Virus record (IMG/VR): IMGVR_UViG_3300044646_001493
Location: 1-20,389 of that record
Direction: 5' to 3' (one strand)
Source: a virus
DNA length: 20,389 nucleotides
Shown here: in pieces, positions 1-6,341 of the stretch
Layout of the letters: every line of letters begins with the position of its first letter
How positions within the stretch are numbered: the first letter of the stretch is position 1
The notes under the pieces: generated by a model
Seen by the model: only the letters and a program-made list of their open reading frames with translations
Told to the model about the DNA's origin: nothing
Databases searched by the model: none
Position numbers and translations under genes: made by a program

Positions 1-587
1 AATATAGGAAAAGGTCCAGCAACTTTATTAGTGCCCACGACTCCGTCTAGCTTTACTTCAGGTACTTGGTGTATACTATAACCGGCGTTATATGCTCGAA
101 TACAAAAGTCTATATCTTCTCCGCAACCCGGGGTAAAGGTTTCATCAAGTAAGCCGACTTTATTTATTACTTCTCTTTTTATAGCTGCGCAAAAGAAAAG
201 TACCCAAGGCTTATGGCCTTGATATCGCTTAATGAGTCCGGTTACACCTGCTTTAGGATGATTATAAAAAGGCTCAAGAAGTTGGTCAAGCCAAGTCTTA
301 TCAAATAAAACCGTATCGTTGTTGAGTAATATTACGTAATCTCCAGTGGCTGCTGAAAGTCCCATATTAACCGCCTTAGGATACCCTAAAGGGTCATGCC
401 ATTGAATCATGTGAAAATGCTTATTTTTAAATTCTATATCAAAAAGTACTTTTGTATAATCTGTACAGCCATTAGACACTACAATAACTTCTCCGTCAGT
501 TAAATCGGTATTATCTTTAATACTTTTAAGACATTTACTGAGAAGATCCCAACGATTGAGTGTAGGTATTACTATAGAAAATTTCAT
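1..587 (-). CDS. Family 2 glycosyltransferase, C-terminus cut by window edge
   Basis: The 195 visible codons read as a GT-A fold glycosyltransferase of family 2, which would move a sugar from a nucleotide-sugar donor to a glycan or protein. Visible: the N-terminal strand MKFSIVIPTLNR; VSNGCTD near residues 38-43; the metal/donor-binding DXD-like motif NNDT at 89-92 after a hydrophobic YVILL strand; and GCGEDIDFCIRA at 155-166, typical of the acceptor/catalytic segment of rhamnosyl- and galactosyltransferase-like GT2 enzymes. The ATG at 587 overlaps the TGA of the upstream gene as ATGA, so translation is probably coupled; no Shine-Dalgarno is visible. The reading frame is still open at base 1, so the C-terminus is missing. 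The target is unknown; phage virion proteins or host surface glycans are possible. Confidence 0.9.
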   Translation of the reverse strand, partial: MKFSIVIPTLNRWDLLSKCLKSIKDNTDLTDGEVIVVSNGCTDYTKVLFDIEFKNKHFHMIQWHDPLGYPKAVNMGLSAATGDYVILLNNDTVLFDKTWLDQLLEPFYNHPKAGVTGLIKRYQGHKPWVLFFCAAIKREVINKVGLLDETFTPGCGEDIDFCIRAYNAGYSIHQVPEVKLDGVVGTNKVAGPFPI

Positions 588-1162
588 AGCTTGTGGGAAA
601 TTTTATGAAAAAAATTCCCTAACTTATAACAAGTAGTATACCAAACTCTATGCGAGAACCATCGATAAGGTCTAGTATGACAAAAATATTTGTTATACCA
701 AATATTTTTTAGTCTTTCTGTTTCTTCTAGCCACTGTTTTTCCCTCTGTCGCCGCTCTGTGTTATCGGTCTTATCGAATTTAAAAAGCTCAATTTTGTCT
801 ACATTTCCTTTTGTAAATGTAGCTTTAAACTCTACCCAACAGTCCCATTTGTCATTAACATCTTTAATGAATTCATAAAAATACACTTCCCCGTGATGCT
901 CGACTGGGGAGAGATATGGATCATTTCTTTCTATATGTCCTAGTCTACCGAGCCAATTTTTGGACTTAGCATCTCCCTCTACGTACACTTCTGACTTATA
1001 GTATTGTCTATAAAGTTTGCGATCCTGTATAATATATGTTTCTAATACACATTCTAAATCTTTAGTTTGAAAAGTTAGATTATTTTTATCTAAACCAAGC
1101 GCAATCATTTCTTCCGAAAAAGGAAGCTGATCGGATACACTGATATTGTCGAACATTCCCAT
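584..1162 (-). CDS. MGMFD-type conserved phage protein of unknown function (192 aa)
   Basis: I recognise the shape of this protein, not its function. It starts MGMFDNI, has FQTKDLEC at about residues 31-38, then a Tyr-rich middle, GEVYFYEF near 91-98 and WVEFKATFTKGNVDKIELF near 109-127. This layout (MGMFD start, QTKD segment, an F/Y-rich strand, then a W-E-x-A-x-F-x-x-G strand) recurs in many phage and bacterial hypothetical proteins that I recall. The C-terminal 55 residues are basic and aromatic (RRQREKQWLEE, then HTRPYRWFSHRVWY) and look like an added tail. No signal peptide or membrane helix is apparent. It is the first gene of a two-gene minus-strand unit with the glycosyltransferase, which it overlaps by four bases. 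No Shine-Dalgarno is seen before the ATG; a second in-frame ATG lies two codons further in. Confidence 0.75.
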   Translation of the reverse strand: MGMFDNISVSDQLPFSEEMIALGLDKNNLTFQTKDLECVLETYIIQDRKLYRQYYKSEVYVEGDAKSKNWLGRLGHIERNDPYLSPVEHHGEVYFYEFIKDVNDKWDCWVEFKATFTKGNVDKIELFKFDKTDNTERRQREKQWLEETERLKNIWYNKYFCHTRPYRWFSHRVWYTTCYKLGNFFHKISHKL

Positions 1163-1175
1163 GTAAATATGTTAG

Positions 1176-1181
1176 TATAAT
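1176..1181 (+). promoter_or_regulatory. Possible -10 box in a 46-bp divergent promoter region
   Basis: The stretch 1163-1208 separates two divergently read genes and must hold the start signals for both. On the plus strand it contains a perfect TATAAT at 1176-1181, 27 bases before the ATG at 1209, and a TAAATAT box at 1164-1170. No matching -35 hexamer is seen at normal spacing, so activation by a phage or host factor, or a late-type promoter, would be needed. This is only a motif match. Confidence 0.35.
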
Positions 1182-1208
1182 TCTAGAAGAAATCAATAAG
1201 TAATATCA

Positions 1209-1544
1209 ATGTATTCGAATCAAAACAGTAAATTATTAAAATTGTATACTTTGCTTAAAGAAGATAATGATACTGTTTCAGGTTTAGGGGGAGATTTTGT
1301 AGTAGAAGACAAAGCAGCTCTTGATTGGAAACAAGTAGGATTGTATGAGCCGGATACCCCTATTGAAACTAAACAAACTGAAATTGCTTTAAAAGAGCTT
1401 GAATCCATTCTTAATAAATTTGATACAAATTTAGAACTATGGCGTAAAAAGTATGCAAAACTTGGTGCTTTTGATACAGTTTCAAGAGAGCAGTTAGGGC
1501 AGTTTATTGCCAAGTCTAGATTAAACTTAACCAGGTTAGACTAA
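1209..1544 (+). CDS. Hypothetical protein, 111 aa, coupled to the downstream enzyme
   Basis: I do not recognise this protein. It is 111 residues, mixed charge, with no Cys, no membrane segment and no signal peptide. The N-terminal part (MYSNQNSKLLKLYTLLKEDN) looks helical; a Gly-rich turn GLGGDF sits near 25-30; the C-terminal half (about 57-111) is a strongly predicted helical hairpin with regularly spaced Leu, Ile and Lys. Its stop codon shares an A with the next start codon (TAATG at 1542-1546), so the two products are likely made in step and may interact. The antisense strand also has an open frame here, but the plus frame fits the operon. No clear Shine-Dalgarno is present before 1209. 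Confidence 0.75.
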   Translation: MYSNQNSKLLKLYTLLKEDNDTVSGLGGDFVVEDKAALDWKQVGLYEPDTPIETKQTEIALKELESILNKFDTNLELWRKKYAKLGAFDTVSREQLGQFIAKSRLNLTRLD

Positions 1545-3205
1545 TGAATTTCCAACGATTTTTTATCTTAAACGAAGGCGGAGCAGGTGGCCACATGGCT
1601 CATCCGTTTGATAATGATGGAGTTAACACCGGTCAAGATTTAATAGATCTTTTTAATAGAACGGTACGGTTTCTTAGCAAAAATCCCGCCCCATTAAAAA
1701 TAGACGGTGCCAATGCAAGTGTACGGTTAATTACTACCCCTGCAGGTACTAAACAATTTGCATTATATAGAGGGGCTAAAAAAGACGTAAAAGAAGGAAT
1801 TACTATAGATAAACTTGCTGAACGGTTTTCTGAATCTCCAGGTATGGTTAAGCTTGGTACTCAAGTATTGACTATATTTAATGAGTCTTTACTTAACACT
1901 ACTGAAGAGCTCAGAAGATTAGGTTTATATAATGACCCGTTTGTATTTTTTAATACTGAGTTTGTGAGTGGCAGTACAAACGTAATAGGTTATAAAAATA
2001 ACTTTTTAGCTATACATTTAGTTGAAAAAATTATAGAGAAAAAAAGCCTTATAAAAGGCTCCGTAAGTTATACTAGTCAAAAAATACCTTATAACAAAGA
2101 GGTCTTAGAGCAATATGTAGAAAAAGTAAATGCAGTTGCTGAAAAATATAATTTTAAAGTTATACATCAAATACCAGCTCAACTAGTTAACCCGCCTGAT
2201 TTTAATAAAGTTTTACAAAGCTCTCTTACTATAAACAATGAAGAGAAATCTTTAAAAGATTGGCTAGAGCGAACAATTAACCCGCTTAATAAATCAGTAC
2301 ATTTAAAATCTAATAAAACTATAGCAGCAAATAACCAAGGACTTTATTTAGACGTTATTGAAAGACAAGCTCAAATAGGGGATTTAGTAGATGCTAAAGA
2401 CATACCTGCAGCTATAAACGGTATAGTTTTTTGGCACGCAACCCGTTTACTCGGAAAAGAAATACTAGATAATATAACTTCTGAATTAGGGCCTGGCTCA
2501 ACTCAAGAAGGTATAGTAATAAATTCTAAAAAAGTAGCTCCTATTATTTTTAAAATTACCGGTGATTTCTTTATACGCAACCAATTAAGCCCATTCAAGA
2601 AAGTTGGTAAACCACCAAGTAAAGTAGTAGTAATTTACCCGGGTAGATTTCAACCATTTCATTTAGGCCATGCTTCAGTTTATAATAGTTTAAGAAAACA
2701 ATTTCCAGGTGCAGATGTTATTATAGCTACATCTGATAAAGTTGATCCTATAGATTCTCCTTTTACGTTTGATGAACGCAAAAAAATGATAGTAGCGAGT
2801 AATGTAAACGGGACCGCTGTTCAAAAAGCTACTAATCCTTATCTTGCCAAAGAAATATTAGCTGAATATGATCCAAGTGGCACTATAGCTATATTTGCAG
2901 TAGGCGCTAAAGATATGACTGGTCCTGGCGCACGTTTTAAATTCGGACTTAAAAAAGACGGTAATCCAACTTATTATCAACCTTTTAAAGCAGTTAACGA
3001 TTGCGTTACTTTAGATAAACACGGTTATATAGTCACGGCCCCGACTATGTCTTTTAAGGTTTTGGGTAAACCGATTACAGGTGCATCAGAAGTTCGTGAA
3101 ATGTGGAGAAGTTCAGATGCAAATAAAAGAAAACAAATTATAGTAGATCTTTACGGAAAATTTGTACCGGAATTGTATAACTTGTTTACTATTAAAATAA
3201 AATAA
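1544..3205 (+). CDS. Fusion of a ligase-like KxDG domain and an HxGH nucleotidyltransferase domain (553 aa)
   Basis: Two enzyme domains can be read. The C-terminal part (about 358-553) is a cytidylyltransferase/NMNAT-like Rossmann fold: VVVIYPGRFQPFHLGHASVY carries the HxGH nucleotide-binding motif at 373-376, and KPITGASEVREMW (509-521) matches the second signature (iSxTxxR type) that binds the triphosphate. Such enzymes join a nucleotide to a phosphate substrate. The N-terminal part (about 1-345) has features of covalent nucleotidyltransferases (RNA/DNA ligases): LKIDGANAS with candidate nucleophile Lys52, FFNTEFV near 135-141 (motif III-like), QEGIVI at 321-326 (motif IV-like) and FKITGDFF at 336-343 (motif V-like Lys337). 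I recall similar proteins from T4-like marine phages, where the N-terminal part is usually unassigned. Substrate is unknown; RNA repair or NAD metabolism are possible. Starts at the TAATG overlap with the gene before it. Confidence 0.85.
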   Translation: MNFQRFFILNEGGAGGHMAHPFDNDGVNTGQDLIDLFNRTVRFLSKNPAPLKIDGANASVRLITTPAGTKQFALYRGAKKDVKEGITIDKLAERFSESPGMVKLGTQVLTIFNESLLNTTEELRRLGLYNDPFVFFNTEFVSGSTNVIGYKNNFLAIHLVEKIIEKKSLIKGSVSYTSQKIPYNKEVLEQYVEKVNAVAEKYNFKVIHQIPAQLVNPPDFNKVLQSSLTINNEEKSLKDWLERTINPLNKSVHLKSNKTIAANNQGLYLDVIERQAQIGDLVDAKDIPAAINGIVFWHATRLLGKEILDNITSELGPGSTQEGIVINSKKVAPIIFKITGDFFIRNQLSPFKKVGKPPSKVVVIYPGRFQPFHLGHASVYNSLRKQFPGADVIIATSDKVDPIDSPFTFDERKKMIVASNVNGTAVQKATNPYLAKEILAEYDPSGTIAIFAVGAKDMTGPGARFKFGLKKDGNPTYYQPFKAVNDCVTLDKHGYIVTAPTMSFKVLGKPITGASEVREMWRSSDANKRKQIIVDLYGKFVPELYNLFTIKIK

Positions 3206-3218
3206 TTTTTTTTATTTT
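3194..3218. terminator. Weak A/T-only hairpin between convergent genes
   Basis: Bases 3194-3202 (AAAATAAAA) and 3210-3218 (TTTTATTTT) are perfect inverted repeats around a 7-base loop that includes the TAA of the plus-strand gene. A T-run follows on the plus strand. It sits in the 21-base gap between two converging genes, where a bidirectional terminator would be expected. With only A-T pairs the stem is weak, so this may be mere A/T richness. Confidence 0.3.
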
Positions 3219-3226
3219 TTAAAGCA

Positions 3227-3868
3227 TTACATACCCGCTAGTAAAAAGGCGTCAAAGCTTCCGGCCGCGGCTCCGCCTTGTACCCCTTGCGCACCTTGGG
3301 CGCCACCAGCACCCGCCGCCCCTTGAGCTCCTTGTGCTCCAGCTGCACCTTGCGCACCAGCAGCACCTTGATTACCTTGGTTGCCTTGATTACCTTGTGC
3401 ACCCTTAATTCCTGAATAGCCGGATATACCGGAATAACCAGATACACCCTGTACACCAGTAGCACCCTGGGCCCCTGCTGCACCTTGAGCTCCAGCTGTA
3501 CCTTGAGCACCGTTTGAACCATTAGCGCCTTGATTACCCTGAGCACCTTTAACACCAGAATAACCTGATATACCGGAGTAGCCGGATGCCCCTTGAGCAC
3601 CACCGCCACCAGTAGCCCCTTGAGCACCTTGAGCACCGGCTGCGCCTTGCGCGCCAACAGCTCCTTGAGCTCCGGTAGCGCCTTGATTACCTTGATTACC
3701 TTGGTTGCCTTGATTACCTTGAGGACCAACTACAGCTGTGCCGTTAATTCTAAACGCCCCGGTTACATTAACATCTCCTGAAACATTGAGAGCATAAGTT
3801 GTAGGTAAGCGGCCTATACCTACGTATGCTCCTGAAACTACTAAGGTATTAGCATTATATCTGCCCAT
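3227..3868 (-). CDS. Short collagen-like fibre, C-terminal part of a frameshifted gene (213 aa)
   Basis: Residues 1-47 (MGRYNANTLVVSGAYVGIGR, then LNVSGDVNVTGAFRINGTAV) look like the beta-structured stalk seen in phage tail fibres. From residue 48 to about 198 it is uninterrupted Gly-X-Y, about 50 triplets, mostly GNQ, GAQ and GAA, with two GYSGISGYSG inserts. It ends in GSFDAFLLAGM and lacks the globular C-terminal domain of the giant fibre upstream. The start chosen is the ATG at 3868, which overlaps the preceding stop as TAATG; a GTG at 3874 is also in frame. Six codons of conserved-looking fibre sequence (SDDRVV) lie in frame just upstream of this ATG, which indicates that this and the next entry were one gene of about 300 codons. 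Probably a virion fibre. Confidence 0.75.
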   Translation of the reverse strand: MGRYNANTLVVSGAYVGIGRLPTTYALNVSGDVNVTGAFRINGTAVVGPQGNQGNQGNQGNQGATGAQGAVGAQGAAGAQGAQGATGGGGAQGASGYSGISGYSGVKGAQGNQGANGSNGAQGTAGAQGAAGAQGATGVQGVSGYSGISGYSGIKGAQGNQGNQGNQGAAGAQGAAGAQGAQGAAGAGGAQGAQGVQGGAAAGSFDAFLLAGM

Positions 3869-4128
3869 TACCACTCTATCATCGCTAATACTTCTAAAAT
3901 AGGTAAGCCAGATTGATCGCTTACAGCCATTAATGAGCCGCTAAGAGAATCGGAAATACTGAATAAGCTACCAGCGGTGCCCATAAAAGCTACCTGGCCT
4001 TCAGGAAGCACAACTAAATAGATAGAAGATGCCGATGGGGTAAGGTTATTACCTGCAGACAAGCCTACGAAGTTAATCAGTGGATTACTTGTAGTATTGC
4101 GATTTGGCGTGATGATAATATCTGGCAT
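3868..4128 (-). CDS. N-terminal part of the frameshifted tail-fibre gene (86 aa)
   Basis: The sequence through residue 80 reads like a module found in phage fibres: PLINFVGL, then SIYLVVLPEGQVAFMG, then GSLFSISDSLSGSLMAVSDQ, then LPILEV. After residue 80 the frame gives LAMIEW and stops. Adding one T at 3887-3888 (GTATTAGC to GTATTTAGC) would continue it as LEVFSDDRVVMGRYN into the next frame, giving a smooth 300-aa fibre protein with a collagen-like tail. I therefore read it as the front half of a broken or re-coded gene. The ATG has no Shine-Dalgarno but lies 5 nt after a TAAATAT box. It follows the 405-aa LamG gene by 16 bases. Confidence 0.75.
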   Translation of the reverse strand: MPDIIITPNRNTTSNPLINFVGLSAGNNLTPSASSIYLVVLPEGQVAFMGTAGSLFSISDSLSGSLMAVSDQSGLPILEVLAMIEW

Positions 4129-4133
4129 TGTTA

Positions 4134-4142
4134 ATATTTATT
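4134..4142 (-). promoter_or_regulatory. TAAATAT / T4-late-promoter-like box
   Basis: On the minus strand 4142-4135 reads AATAAATA, a 7 of 8 match to the T4 late promoter TATAAATA, and 4140-4134 reads TAAATAT. Only 5-6 nt separate it from the ATG at 4128. If it works as a T4 late promoter, the transcript would begin within a base or two of the start codon. Confidence 0.45.
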
Positions 4143-4144
4143 CT

Positions 4145-5362
4145 TTAAAGGTTGAATCGTGATCTTGTAGAGTTAAAGTTTTGAAGTACTTCAGAAGGAG
4201 TTAATGCACGATTATATACTTTTACTATAGCTAAAGATCCATTATAGTAAAACCCTCTAGAACCATTATACCCACCATACACCCCAATTGATGAACCATT
4301 AGTGTTAGTACTAATTGTACCTGCTTGGGTATCCGAATTTACAAGTCTACCGTTTACATACAATCTTCTTACTCCACTGGTATAAGTACCAACTACTTGA
4401 GCCCACTGAGATGTAGATATAAAACTTGCAGCAGATGTAGATAAAGTTACAGTACTTCCAACATTTTGACGCCAAAAAATATTTGTGCCTTCTTGAAACA
4501 AACTATATTGAGTATTGACTTGACCTTTTTCAAACCAGAATCCGTTTTGATTAAGACTGTTTGTCTTTACCCAAACTTCAACAGTTGGTGTTTGGGTATT
4601 TAATGCCGAATTTTCCGGGGATATAATATAACTAGAACTCCCGTTAAAGGTAATACTACCATCAGTGCCAAAAACAGTATTAGTTAGATCAAAAGTATTG
4701 CTACCAGCAAGATCTTTAAGACAGGTAGTGACCCCGCGGTTTATTCCTATTTCTGGCCATTTTAAAGGATTTAACCCCGTGTAGTTACCTTTAAGTAATG
4801 CTACTTTTGCAATAGCAATTCTATCTGTAAAAGTACTATATCTATAATAAAAAGAATATAATATTAATCTATTTGTTGTAGCCTGGGTAGTAAAAGTACC
4901 CCATGCCCAGTACCAACCACTACCTAAATTTGATCGGTTAGAGTCGCTAAAAATTCCTGACTCAGTTAGATACGTGTTAGTATTATATTCATAACGATAC
5001 AAGTAGTTAGGGTGAGTATAACCACTTTGACTAAAATATAATATACCGTATGTGTATAAAGTTGAACCAGTTATACCGGTTGTTATATTACCATAATCAA
5101 ATAGACTCGGACAGCACCATGAAGATTGAGCAGAATAATTATTTTGAGCTACACAGTTACTAACAGTAGTAGATAACTGTAACCCGGGCACGTAGTCTGT
5201 AGAAGTACTTCCTGTAAAAGCATAACCTGTACCGGTTCCTGTAGTAATGCTAATTTGAGATGCAAAATTCTGTAAAGGTGGCCCTACATAACTTTTAATG
5301 TTATTAGTGTCTATGTAAAGTACTAAACCGTCGGTTACTGCATTTAAATTACCGGTAGCCAT
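4145..5362 (-). CDS. LamG-fold adhesin with an inserted beta-sandwich domain (405 aa)
   Basis: The protein opens with the same segment as its two shorter relatives (VTDGLVLYIDTNNIKSY, 9-25) and closes with the same one (VYNRALTPSEVLQNFNSTR, 382-400). Residues about 216-395 form a laminin G-like/concanavalin A-like jellyroll: FNGSSSYI (239-246), VEVWVKT (261-267), WAQVVGTY (320-327), RLYVNGRLV (333-341), SIGVYGG (358-364). Unlike the relatives, about 190 residues (27-215) separate the first strand from the rest. That insert (YGILYFSQSG, YLYRYEYNT, GSGWYWAWGTFT, RIAIAKVALLKG) looks like a carbohydrate-binding beta-sandwich (CBM4/9- or discoidin-like). Likely a virion receptor- or glycan-binding protein. 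Its ATG is one base after the stop of the 81-aa gene; no Shine-Dalgarno is visible, suggesting coupling. Confidence 0.8.
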   Translation of the reverse strand: MATGNLNAVTDGLVLYIDTNNIKSYVGPPLQNFASQISITTGTGTGYAFTGSTSTDYVPGLQLSTTVSNCVAQNNYSAQSSWCCPSLFDYGNITTGITGSTLYTYGILYFSQSGYTHPNYLYRYEYNTNTYLTESGIFSDSNRSNLGSGWYWAWGTFTTQATTNRLILYSFYYRYSTFTDRIAIAKVALLKGNYTGLNPLKWPEIGINRGVTTCLKDLAGSNTFDLTNTVFGTDGSITFNGSSSYIISPENSALNTQTPTVEVWVKTNSLNQNGFWFEKGQVNTQYSLFQEGTNIFWRQNVGSTVTLSTSAASFISTSQWAQVVGTYTSGVRRLYVNGRLVNSDTQAGTISTNTNGSSIGVYGGYNGSRGFYYNGSLAIVKVYNRALTPSEVLQNFNSTRSRFNL

Positions 5363-5363
5363 A

Positions 5364-5609
5364 TTAAAAAGGTATTTGAGAAGACCAGTTTTCGTCTTTT
5401 AAAAAATTTTGAATGTCGTTATAATTATATTCTTGAGACTTACTTGCAAGAGTCTTTACACTTTCCGGCATATTACCTGTGTATTTTAAATAGCTTTTTC
5501 CGGGAGTTACACTTGATGTTCTAACAGGATCAGCTGAAAAAACTAAAAGTTCATTAATATCAACTTTATTAATTTCAGTACTATCAAAAATTATATAGAT
5601 AAAAGTCAT
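5364..5609 (-). CDS. Small protein between LamG genes (81 aa)
   Basis: An 81-residue soluble protein beginning with a hydrophobic strand (MTFIYIIFDSTEINKVDINELLVFSAD) and ending with a helical stretch and an aromatic tail (YNYNDIQNFLKDENWSS). I recall small proteins of this style next to fibre genes in T4-like marine phages but cannot name a function. It could be a fibre assembly helper or a minor virion part. It overlaps the LamG gene before it by ATGA (5606-5609) and is followed one base after its stop by the next LamG start, so it is translated as part of a tight three-gene run. Confidence 0.65.
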   Translation of the reverse strand: MTFIYIIFDSTEINKVDINELLVFSADPVRTSSVTPGKSYLKYTGNMPESVKTLASKSQEYNYNDIQNFLKDENWSSQIPF

Positions 5610-6322
5610 AAACTATATTTTGCTCTTGAAGCGTTAAAGTTTTGTAGTACTTCTGACCCGGTTAACTGTCGGTTATATATTTTAGTACTTGCAATATAGC
5701 CTAACCATCGCGAATTAGTAGCTTCATGGCCAATACCTATTTGACCAGTAACAGACGGATTTGTACTAGGTATAGAGGTTATAGCTCTATACGCGCGCTG
5801 TCTTCCATTAAAATATATAGTTGATGATTCACCGCTACTCCAGGTTACTGCATAATGACCCCAAGAGCTAACAGGGTGTACCGTTGACCAGCTACTTACT
5901 GTATTATCGAGATTACAACAGCCGGAACCATCACCTAACCGAAAATATAAAACAGAACCACTACTCCATACTCCAAGCCAGAGCCAGTCAACGGCATTAG
6001 ACGTAGTAGTTGATCTATTTATAATTAAACCATTACCGTCACTCCAACTAGTCGGGTATGCCCACATTTCAATAGTACCGGTAGTTTTTGGAAAATTAGT
6101 TAAAGAAAATATCATACCGTCACTATTACCTGCAGTGCCATTAAAAAAGCTACCACCTTCTTTAGTATTATACGTATAGGTAGCTGATACAGTAACATTC
6201 ATATTACTCCGGCTTATGTCAGTCCATGTTGTACCGGTACCCGGGTAGCTCTTAGAGTTAGCAGCGTCTACATACATTACTAAGTTATTAGTTGTAACTT
6301 TGGGGCCGTTATAGTAGCTCAT
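5606..6322 (-). CDS. LamG-fold lectin-like virion protein (238 aa)
   Basis: One laminin G-like/ConA-like jellyroll fills the protein. Visible: LVMYVDAANSKSYPGTGTTW (14-33), TIEMWAYP (83-90), WGHYAVTW (154-161), TIYFNGRQRAYR (168-179), IGIGHE (195-200), YIASTKIYNRQLTGSEVLQNFN (209-230). Such domains bind sugars or proteins and are common in phage fibres. A Cys pair (135-136) lies in a loop, as does a Cys pair in the longer relative. Its start and end segments match both neighbours, so the three genes are paralogues. The spacer before it carries AGAGGTAGGT, with the nearest AGGT 10 nt from the ATG, an acceptable ribosome site. It ends overlapping the 81-aa gene. Confidence 0.8.
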   Translation of the reverse strand: MSYYNGPKVTTNNLVMYVDAANSKSYPGTGTTWTDISRSNMNVTVSATYTYNTKEGGSFFNGTAGNSDGMIFSLTNFPKTTGTIEMWAYPTSWSDGNGLIINRSTTTSNAVDWLWLGVWSSGSVLYFRLGDGSGCCNLDNTVSSWSTVHPVSSWGHYAVTWSSGESSTIYFNGRQRAYRAITSIPSTNPSVTGQIGIGHEATNSRWLGYIASTKIYNRQLTGSEVLQNFNASRAKYSL

Positions 6323-6341
6323 GTTAAATTATACCTACCTC

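Noticed and set aside
690-878. Plus-strand 62-aa open frame antisense to the MGMFD gene
   Set aside because: Ser/Leu-rich shadow of a well-formed minus-strand gene; no ribosome site or promoter.
1220-1513. Minus-strand 97-aa open frame opposite the 111-aa gene
   Set aside because: The plus frame has the TAATG coupling to the downstream enzyme and a more protein-like helical pattern; the antisense frame has no supporting context.
3238-3729. A 163-aa open frame overlapping the short collagen-like gene
   Set aside because: It is the out-of-frame shadow of the Gly-X-Y repeat (Val/Leu/Lys strings), like those in the giant fibre.
3887-3893. Programmed -1 ribosomal frameshift joining the two short fibre frames
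   Set aside because: The sequence AGTATTA is not a slippery heptamer and no pseudoknot or strong hairpin is seen just downstream. A base deletion or translational re-initiation at TAATG is simpler.
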